In this document: positions 6,115 to 11,010 of the stretch, piece after piece
Layout: every line of letters begins with the position of its first letter
Numbering within the stretch: the stretch's first letter is position 1
Source of the DNA: CAYYNP01 sp964472545
GTDB lineage: Bacteria > Planctomycetota > Planctomycetia > Pirellulales > Thermoguttaceae
Length of the DNA stretch: 11,010 bases
Reading direction: 5' to 3'
Assembly (NCBI GenBank): GCA_964472545.1
Contig: CAYYNP010000326.1
Coordinates: 1 to 11,010, forward strand
Program-made: the position numbers and the translations under genes
The notes under the pieces: generated by a model
What the model saw: only the letters and a program-made list of their open reading frames with translations
Database searches by the model: none
Told to the model about the DNA's origin: nothing

Positions 6115-8214
6115 TTACCCCTGGAAGTACAAATACGCCGCCAGGATCGCCAGACAGACGACTACCGAGGCCGCCACGTCGGCAAACGTCCAACTGCGAC
6201 GGCTCTTGGCGCGGTCTTCGTCGGTCATGGTGCCGTACGTCAGGCCGGAGATCCGCTCGTAGTCCGGCTTTCGGGTGAGGTAGCTGACCACGACCATCGT
6301 GGCCGCGCAGACGATCAGGATCAGGATGCTGTAGTACTGGAAGAACATCTCGTTGACGATCCACAGCAGCGAGCCCTTCTCGTAGCCGATCGCCTTGCCG
6401 GCGGCGTCGACGCCAAACCACTTCATTTTCACGGGCGTGTCGACGGCCAGCCGGAAGACGCCCATCAGGAATCCCACGATCAGCGAGGCCAAGCACCCGG
6501 CCCCGTTGAGCCGCTTCCAGAAGATCCCGAGGAAGAAGACTACGAAGATGGGCGGGGCCAGATAGGACTGCACACCCTGGAGGTAATCGTAGAGACCCCG
6601 GGACCCTCGGATCACGGGGATCCACGCCAACCCGATCAAGACCATCGCGACCGTGGCGATGCGGCCGATCCAGACCAACTGATGTTGCGAGACGTTGGGG
6701 CGGATCTTGGAGTAGAAGTCCATCGTAAACAGGGTCGCCGAGGCGTTGAACACCCCGGCCAGCGACGACATCAACGCCGCCAGAAGCCCGGCCACGACGA
6801 TCCCGCGGACGCCCGCCGGCAGTACCGTGGTAACCAACATCGGGAAGCTCATGCCGCTGTCGAGCACGCCGCCCTTGACGTCGGCGCGGAGCATCTCATA
6901 CCTCTCCGGCTGCTCGGCGATCTTCGCCAGGTCGAGTCGGCGACTGCCGTCCTGCTCTACCACCACGAACTCCTCGTAATTGTCGAGGAGTTCGGCCTTC
7001 CGGCAGGCTCGGATATCCGCACGCAACTCGTCGAATCGGGCCTCGTCTTGCTGCACCTTCTCCCAAGAGATCATGGCGACGGCAACCTCCCCGTCCTTGA
7101 CGGTCTTGGTCTCAGTCACCACGTACTCTCGGTACTTCTCCAGCAAGTCGGGTTGCGTCAGATAGGGCTCGTGCTTGAGCATCTTCTCGAAGCTAACCTG
7201 ATCCTCGTTGCCGGTCTGGACCTTCAACATCAAGGCGAAGCAGATCATGCCGGGGATGATGAAGATGAAGACCGGCAGGAGCTTCAGGAAGGCGGCACAG
7301 ATCGACCCTCGCCGCGCCTCGGTCTCGTTCGGGGCGCCCAGCGCACGCTGCACGATGTACTGATCGGTACACCAGTACCACAACCCGATCACCGGCGCAC
7401 AGAAGAGCATGCTCAGCCAAGGATAGTTGTCGTTGAAGTACCAGGCCATCGCCCCGGACTTCTCGCCGGTCGCCTGGTCGACCACCACGTCGTTGACCGG
7501 CGCCCAGGTCGCATCGACGTTTTCCGGCACCAGCGGTTTCCAGAGGTTGAACATGTCGGAGCCGGCAATCTCCCGCAGTTCGGCCCAACTTCCCAGCGCC
7601 TGCAGCCCGAAAATGGTCACCAGGATCGAACCCACCACCAGGATCACCGTCTGCAGGGCCTCGGTATAGGCCACCGCACGAAGTCCCCCGAGGACCGTGT
7701 ACGTACCGGTCAGCACGATCACCAGGATCGACCCCAGCCAGAAGCTGTCCAGGCCCATGAAGGACATGCCGGGCAGGAGCACGGAGAAGACGATGCCGCC
7801 GGCGAAAATCCCCACCGCGATCTTGGTGACCACGTAGGCCACCAGCGAGATGATCGAGAGCACCCAGCGGCTGGTCGGGTTGAACCGCCGCTCGAGGAAC
7901 TCGGGCATCGTGAAGACCCGCGAACGCATGTAGAACGGAACCAGGACCCAGGCCAGCACCAGCAGGCACCAGGCGTGCAACTCGTAGTGTGCCATGGCCA
8001 CGCCGTCGGACGTACCCGACCCGGCCAGCCCGACGAGATGTTCCGAGCCGATGTTCGACGCGAAGATCGAAGCCCCCACGATGAACCATCCGAGGTTCCT
8101 CCCGGCGAGGAAGTAGTCGTCGGCCGTGTCTTTGTTCTTCTTGATCACCCACCACGCCAGGCCCAGCAGGATCGTGAAGTATCCGGCGATGACAATCCAG
8201 TCCACAAGTTCCAT
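6115..8214 (-). CDS. sodium/sugar symporter of the SSS family, SGLT type, with a large periplasmic-loop insertion
   Basis: A 699-residue membrane protein with about 13-14 helices. It aligns by eye with bacterial SGLT. Helix 1 has SNIGSEHLVGLAGSG (53-67) and HYELHAW (76-82), matching the sugar-binding region with Glu78 kept and His59 where vSGLT has Gln. YWCTDQYIVQRALG (280-293) and Lys311 follow. SSLAGVFNASATLFTMD (483-499) carries Ser483-Ser484, the Na2-site serines of the family. YLQGVQSYLAPP (544-555) and FLGIFWKR (561-568) complete it. Between PGMICFALML (321-330) and LVTTVLPAGVRG (460-471) lies a charged stretch of about 120 residues, far longer than the usual loop; by family topology it is periplasmic. 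The start ATG 8214 has AAGGAAG 8 bases upstream; this site overlaps the stop codon of the isomerase gene, so the two are tightly coupled. The frame stays open upstream to about 8664, but that part only shadows the isomerase. Likely substrate, from context: L-arabinose. Confidence 0.92.
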   Translation of the reverse strand: MELVDWIVIAGYFTILLGLAWWVIKKNKDTADDYFLAGRNLGWFIVGASIFASNIGSEHLVGLAGSGTSDGVAMAHYELHAWCLLVLAWVLVPFYMRSRVFTMPEFLERRFNPTSRWVLSIISLVAYVVTKIAVGIFAGGIVFSVLLPGMSFMGLDSFWLGSILVIVLTGTYTVLGGLRAVAYTEALQTVILVVGSILVTIFGLQALGSWAELREIAGSDMFNLWKPLVPENVDATWAPVNDVVVDQATGEKSGAMAWYFNDNYPWLSMLFCAPVIGLWYWCTDQYIVQRALGAPNETEARRGSICAAFLKLLPVFIFIIPGMICFALMLKVQTGNEDQVSFEKMLKHEPYLTQPDLLEKYREYVVTETKTVKDGEVAVAMISWEKVQQDEARFDELRADIRACRKAELLDNYEEFVVVEQDGSRRLDLAKIAEQPERYEMLRADVKGGVLDSGMSFPMLVTTVLPAGVRGIVVAGLLAALMSSLAGVFNASATLFTMDFYSKIRPNVSQHQLVWIGRIATVAMVLIGLAWIPVIRGSRGLYDYLQGVQSYLAPPIFVVFFLGIFWKRLNGAGCLASLIVGFLMGVFRLAVDTPVKMKWFGVDAAGKAIGYEKGSLLWIVNEMFFQYYSILILIVCAATMVVVSYLTRKPDYERISGLTYGTMTDEDRAKSRRSWTFADVAASVVVCLAILAAYLYFQG
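6874..7146 (-). repeat. internal duplication within the symporter loop insertion
   Basis: Two related modules lie in tandem at protein level. Residues 357-402 (bases 7009-7146) begin LLEKYREYVVTET and end EARFDELRADIR. Residues 409-447 (bases 6874-6990) begin LLDNYEEFVVVEQ and end PERYEMLRADVK. Both follow LL-x-x-Y-x-E-aromatic-VV-x-E, a short variable DG-containing hairpin, then an aromatic-x-x-LRAD motif. The duplication is visible only in the protein; the DNA has diverged. Confidence 0.7.
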
Positions 8215-8222
8215 GAGTTCGT

Positions 8223-8229
8223 CTTCCTT
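8223..8229 (-). promoter_or_regulatory. ribosome binding site of the symporter gene
   Basis: AAGGAAG on the minus strand, 8 bases before ATG 8214. Its first base is also the last base of the isomerase stop codon (8229-8231), which suggests translational coupling. It decides the symporter start against the upstream open frame. Confidence 0.8.
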
Positions 8230-9701
8230 CAAAACGGCAAATCGGTCGTATACAGCCCCGGTGTCGCCTGAGCGGCGTGATAGACGTTCATCCCCAAGTA
8301 ATTCCCGAACGCCTCCCAAAGCACGTTGCCCACGTGTGTCTGTGTGATACCCACGTGGTGTGGGAAGTGACGCAGCAGCACCTCGCGATAGAGACGCTGC
8401 AGGTTGGGGATCCGGCACCAGCCGTAGCCGCCGAACGTCACGGCCGGGTTGTCCTCGAAGGCTCCCTCGGCGATCGCCGCATGCCAGCCGGCCTCGGAAT
8501 CTTGGGTCACGCGGAAGAGCGTCAGCGGCGAGGGCTTGGCGACCAGCTCGACCGTACACTGCGAGCTGTCGTAGGTCGCCGCACCACTGGAAGCGATGAT
8601 CTCCTGCACGCCCAGCGTCGGCCGGGCCGCGGAAAACGAAGCGGGAAACACGCCGCAGTGCCAAATCGTGCAGAGTTCGTCGTCTTCATTGTGCAGGTTG
8701 TTCCAATCGGCCAGTCCGGACGGCGAGCCGCTGGCCAGCATGGCCGCGTGCATCGAGAGCGTGCCCATGATGTCGGCCTCGCAGGCACACGGCGTCCCCT
8801 CGTCGCCCAGCCGGCTCATCGCCGTGCAGCTACAGACGCCGTAATTCGCCTGGATCGACGTCCAACACTGGATGCCGAAGGCGTCGATCCCGTGTTCCTG
8901 TTGAAAACGGCGTAGAAATAGCTCGAACTTGGCGCTGCGCAGCACGCTCTCGGGCTTCACGTTCGAGGCGTCGGCGTATTGGCAGGTCGCCTCGACCAGC
9001 TTCTGCACGTCCGGATCGTCGTCGGCCAGCGATTCGGCCGCCGCAAAGGCTTCCGACAGATCGAGCACCACGGTGGTCGTGCCCAGCCGCTGGAGTTGCT
9101 TCTCGCTATAGCGACAGGTCCAGAAGGCGTCGGGACGGGCACCGATCTGGCCGTATCGGGCGTTCTTCACGCCGGTGACCACACGGCAGACGCGCACGAA
9201 CCAGTCCAAGTCGGCCGCGAACGAAGCGTCAGACGGATAGCAGATCGGGCGTGTCGCCACGCTGTACTTCACGTCGATCTGACGCAACACGTCGCCGATC
9301 GAAAGCAGCCCGCAGAAGGCGTCGCGGCGGCGCGCGTTCATCGTCAGCGCCTCTTCCTCCTGACAGCCGAAGATCAACACCGGCACGTCGAGACCCGCCT
9401 TGCGGATCGTCCAGGCGACCGACTGCTCTTCGCCGAAATTGACCGCCCCGACGACGACCCCCTGCACAGCGGCCCCCTGCACGGCGGCGTCGCGAAACAG
9501 CTTGGCACAGATCTCGGCCTCTGCGAGCGACTGCACGCAGCCGACCTCGGTTTGGTCCTTCTCCGGCACGACCACTTCGATGCCTTGTTGCTGCATCGCG
9601 GCGACCGTTTCGTCGCGCATTTTGGCCGCCAGTTCCGACGAGAAGAACCCGCGGTTGGCGGGAATGAAACCGATCTTGATGGGCTGGGTCGGTACAGTCA
9701 T
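8229..9701 (-). CDS. L-fucose/L-arabinose isomerase superfamily protein, probable L-arabinose isomerase of this operon
   Basis: A soluble 490-residue aldose-ketose isomerase. The N-terminal Rossmann-like part (8-175) includes GFIPANRGFF and VLIFGCQEEEAL (108-119). The C-terminal part holds the metal site: Glu308 in CACEADIMG and Asp332 in GLADWNN, spaced 24 residues as the Glu337/Asp361 pair of E. coli FucI, plus a C-terminal His (448 or 449 in HFPHHVG). YGVCSCTAMSRL and TIWHCG are also typical. The enzyme would open the sugar ring and shift C1 aldehyde to C2 ketone using Mn2+. Since araB and araD lie directly upstream and no araA is seen, conversion of L-arabinose to L-ribulose is the likely role; L-fucose or D-arabinose remain possible. 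ATG 9701 is supported by AAGGAG 10 bases upstream. It follows araD by 37 bases and precedes the symporter by 14. Confidence 0.88.
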   Translation of the reverse strand: MTVPTQPIKIGFIPANRGFFSSELAAKMRDETVAAMQQQGIEVVVPEKDQTEVGCVQSLAEAEICAKLFRDAAVQGAAVQGVVVGAVNFGEEQSVAWTIRKAGLDVPVLIFGCQEEEALTMNARRRDAFCGLLSIGDVLRQIDVKYSVATRPICYPSDASFAADLDWFVRVCRVVTGVKNARYGQIGARPDAFWTCRYSEKQLQRLGTTTVVLDLSEAFAAAESLADDDPDVQKLVEATCQYADASNVKPESVLRSAKFELFLRRFQQEHGIDAFGIQCWTSIQANYGVCSCTAMSRLGDEGTPCACEADIMGTLSMHAAMLASGSPSGLADWNNLHNEDDELCTIWHCGVFPASFSAARPTLGVQEIIASSGAATYDSSQCTVELVAKPSPLTLFRVTQDSEAGWHAAIAEGAFEDNPAVTFGGYGWCRIPNLQRLYREVLLRHFPHHVGITQTHVGNVLWEAFGNYLGMNVYHAAQATPGLYTTDLPF

Positions 9702-9711
9702 GATCGATGGT

Positions 9712-9717
9712 CTCCTT
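9712..9717 (-). promoter_or_regulatory. ribosome binding site of the isomerase gene
   Basis: AAGGAG on the minus strand, 10 bases before ATG 9701, in the 37-base gap after araD. Confidence 0.75.
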
Positions 9718-9738
9718 CAGCCGGAGCGTCGGCCGTTG

Positions 9739-10431
9739 CTACTTCTGTCCGTAGTAGGCGTTGGCTCCGTGTTTGCGTTCGTAATGCTTCTCGAGCACGT
9801 ACGGTTCGAGCGCCGGGGCGTCGCGGCGGACGATCATCGTGTTGATCGCCATTGCGGCTACCGCCTCGAGGGCCACGGCGTTGATGACCGAATCGGCCGC
9901 ATCCTTGCCCCAGGCGAACGGTGCATGGCCGGCGACCAACGCCGCGGGCATCTCCAGCGGGTTCAGATCGGCGAAGCGTTCGACGACCGCACGGCCCGTG
10001 TTGGCTTCGTATTCGGTTTCGACTTCCGGCGGTGTCAGCGGCCGGGTGACCGGCACCGGGCCGTGGAAGTGGTCGGCGTGGGTGGTACCCAGGCAGGGGA
10101 TCTCGGCGCGGGCCTGGGCGAAGACGGTCGCGCGAGGGCTGTGGGTGTGGACGATCCCGCCGATCTGCTCGAAGTGGCGGTAGAGCACCACGTGGGCCGG
10201 CGTATCGCACGAGGGACGCAGATCGCCTTCGACCACGTTGCCGTCGAGGTCGACCACGGCCATCCGCTGGGGCGTCATCTTGCCGTAGTCGATGCCGCTG
10301 GGCTTGATCACCACCAGCCCCCGCCGGCGATCGATGCCGCTGACGTTCCCCCAAGTCAACGTCACCAATCCATACCGCACCAACTCCAAATTGGCCCGAC
10401 AGACGTCCTCACGAAGCTTAGCCAGATCCAT
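9739..10431 (-). CDS. araD: L-ribulose-5-phosphate 4-epimerase
   Basis: A 230-residue class II aldolase-family epimerase, very close to E. coli AraD along its whole length and of the same size. It converts L-ribulose 5-phosphate to D-xylulose 5-phosphate, the last step of L-arabinose entry to the pentose phosphate pathway. Shared blocks: LVTLTWGNVSG (22-32), VIKPSGIDY (41-49), GGIVHTHS (91-98), GTTHADHFHG (115-124), PFAWGKDA (171-178), HYERKHGANAYYGQ (216-229). Zinc ligands Asp76, His95, His97 and His169, and catalytic Asp120 and Tyr227, all match. The ATG fits the family N-terminus, yet no Shine-Dalgarno precedes it: a REP-like hairpin ends two bases before the ATG. It lies 49 bases after the araB stop and 37 before the isomerase, in one apparent operon. 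Confidence 0.96.
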   Translation of the reverse strand: MDLAKLREDVCRANLELVRYGLVTLTWGNVSGIDRRRGLVVIKPSGIDYGKMTPQRMAVVDLDGNVVEGDLRPSCDTPAHVVLYRHFEQIGGIVHTHSPRATVFAQARAEIPCLGTTHADHFHGPVPVTRPLTPPEVETEYEANTGRAVVERFADLNPLEMPAALVAGHAPFAWGKDAADSVINAVALEAVAAMAINTMIVRRDAPALEPYVLEKHYERKHGANAYYGQK

Positions 10432-10433
10432 AT

Positions 10434-10458
10434 AAAGCCGCGACCGGTGGTCGCGCCC
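10434..10458 (+). repeat. REP-like palindrome, family 1, copy C, in the araB-araD gap
   Basis: Identical to copy A over 28 bases (10432-10459) and to copy B over 25. It is single, with no inverted partner nearby, and fills most of the 49-base gap between araB and araD, abutting the araD ATG. On the mRNA it would form a hairpin with core CGCGACCACCGGTCGCG followed by GCTTTAT and then the start codon. A purine-rich stretch (AGAGAAGAGAA) lies on the far side of it, near the araB stop. Confidence 0.9.
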
Positions 10459-10480
10459 GTGTTGTTCTCTTCTCTGGACG

Positions 10481-11010
10481 CTACCCTTGACGCGTCCGAT
10501 CGCGAATCCCGATCAGGTTCTTCATCACTCCGTCGAGCCGCCCCTTGAACTCCGCCGTGCCGAACGCATCGTGCAGTTGGCGGTAGAGCGTATACAGCTC
10601 GGCATAAACGCCGGCCGCCGCCTTGTTGGGCCGATAGACCTTCTCCTTCACGCCGGTCATCTTCCGCTGCGCCTGCTCGGTCTTGCGATAGGCCCCGCCG
10701 GCGACCGCCCCGAAGATGGCCGCTCCCAGGGCACACGTCTGGGCCGAGCGGCTGATCTTCATCGGCCGGTTGCAGACGTCGGCGTAGATCTGCATCACGA
10801 AGGGGTTCTTCTCGGCGATCCCGCCGCAGTTGACCACTTCCTTGACCGCCATGCCGTACTCTTCAAACCGCTTGATGATCGTCAGAGCCCCGAAGGCCGT
10901 GGCCTCGACCAGCGTGCGATAGACTTCCGGCGCGGTGGTGTGCAGCGTTTGGCCGACGAGCATACCGCCCAGCAGCGGGTCGACGAGGATCGTGCGGTTG
11001 CCGTTGTTCC
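10481..11010 (-). CDS. araB: L-ribulokinase, FGGY family, C-terminal part only (5' end outside the window)
   Basis: Only the last 175 residues are in the window; the frame is open to the right edge. The visible part begins NNGNRTILVDPLLGG and carries the C-terminal FGGY kinase marks: YRTLVEATAFGALTIIKRFEEYG, then NCGGIAEKNP, QIYADVCNRPM and CALGAAIFGAVAGGAY, the ATP-binding lobe typical of ribulokinases. AraB phosphorylates L-ribulose at O5 with ATP. The assignment as AraB rather than another FGGY kinase rests on these blocks and on the adjoining araD. It ends in a TAG at 10481-10483; araD starts 49 bases further on, after a REP-like hairpin. Confidence 0.88.
   Translation of the reverse strand, partial: NNGNRTILVDPLLGGMLVGQTLHTTAPEVYRTLVEATAFGALTIIKRFEEYGMAVKEVVNCGGIAEKNPFVMQIYADVCNRPMKISRSAQTCALGAAIFGAVAGGAYRKTEQAQRKMTGVKEKVYRPNKAAAGVYAELYTLYRQLHDAFGTAEFKGRLDGVMKNLIGIRDRTRQG

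Noticed and set aside
4700..8214. The symporter as a sialic acid transporter paired with the sialidase-fold protein.
   Set aside because: The symporter is coupled to the isomerase by an overlapping ribosome site and belongs with araB/araD. The sialidase-fold gene is separated by 236 bases and a REP-like pair, and no sialic acid catabolic gene is present.
6040..8271. A 743-codon open frame on the + strand opposite the symporter.
   Set aside because: The symporter frame on the minus strand has clear family motifs and a ribosome site. The + frame gives a low-complexity, His/Gln/Asp/Arg-rich product typical of an antisense shadow in GC-rich DNA.
8215..8664. An N-terminal extension of the symporter frame by 150 codons.
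   Set aside because: It lies wholly over the isomerase gene in another frame, gives an Arg-rich product unlike any transporter, and ATG 8214 has a good AAGGAAG site 8 bases upstream.

Overview
The window is GC-rich bacterial DNA, densely coded, in a style that fits a planctomycete (probably order Pirellulales). That placement rests on gene content and on the short palindromic repeats between genes; it is an inference, not a proof. Seven protein genes are supported. One (a FIST-domain protein, cut by the left edge) reads on the + strand. The other six read on the - strand, and the kinase gene at the right edge is also incomplete.

Left part (1-3343), signalling. A FIST-domain protein with a TPDPV-repeat N-terminal segment converges, stop codon to stop codon with 3 bases between, on a soluble hybrid histidine kinase (receiver - HisKA - HATPase - receiver) that has no sensor domain of its own. 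A ligand-binding FIST protein beside a kinase without a sensor suggests, but does not prove, one signalling unit.

Middle part (3344-6114). A heme A synthase (COX15/CtaA) family membrane protein lacks two of the four histidines expected of the family. A Tat-exported Asp-box (BNR/sialidase-fold) protein follows. Two inverted pairs of REP-like palindromes lie here: one between the COX15-like gene and the sialidase-fold gene, the other between the sialidase-fold gene and the transporter gene.

Right part (6115-11010), a sugar operon in the order kinase - epimerase - isomerase - transporter, transcribed right to left. It holds the C-terminal part of an L-ribulokinase (AraB), a very clear L-ribulose-5-phosphate 4-epimerase (AraD), an isomerase of the L-fucose/L-arabinose isomerase superfamily with FucI-like metal-ligand spacing, and an SGLT-type sodium/sugar symporter. 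Together they would import L-arabinose, isomerise it to L-ribulose, phosphorylate it and epimerise it to D-xylulose 5-phosphate. The isomerase is not a classical AraA. The symporter has an insertion of about 120 residues in a predicted periplasmic loop, and that insertion contains an internal duplication. A REP-like hairpin sits directly against the araD start codon, where a Shine-Dalgarno sequence would be expected.

No RNA gene, CRISPR array, transposase or origin was seen. The most unusual points are the duplicated insertion in the symporter, the REP-like families and their positions at gene starts, the FucI-type isomerase in an ara operon, and the heme A synthase homologue with missing ligands.
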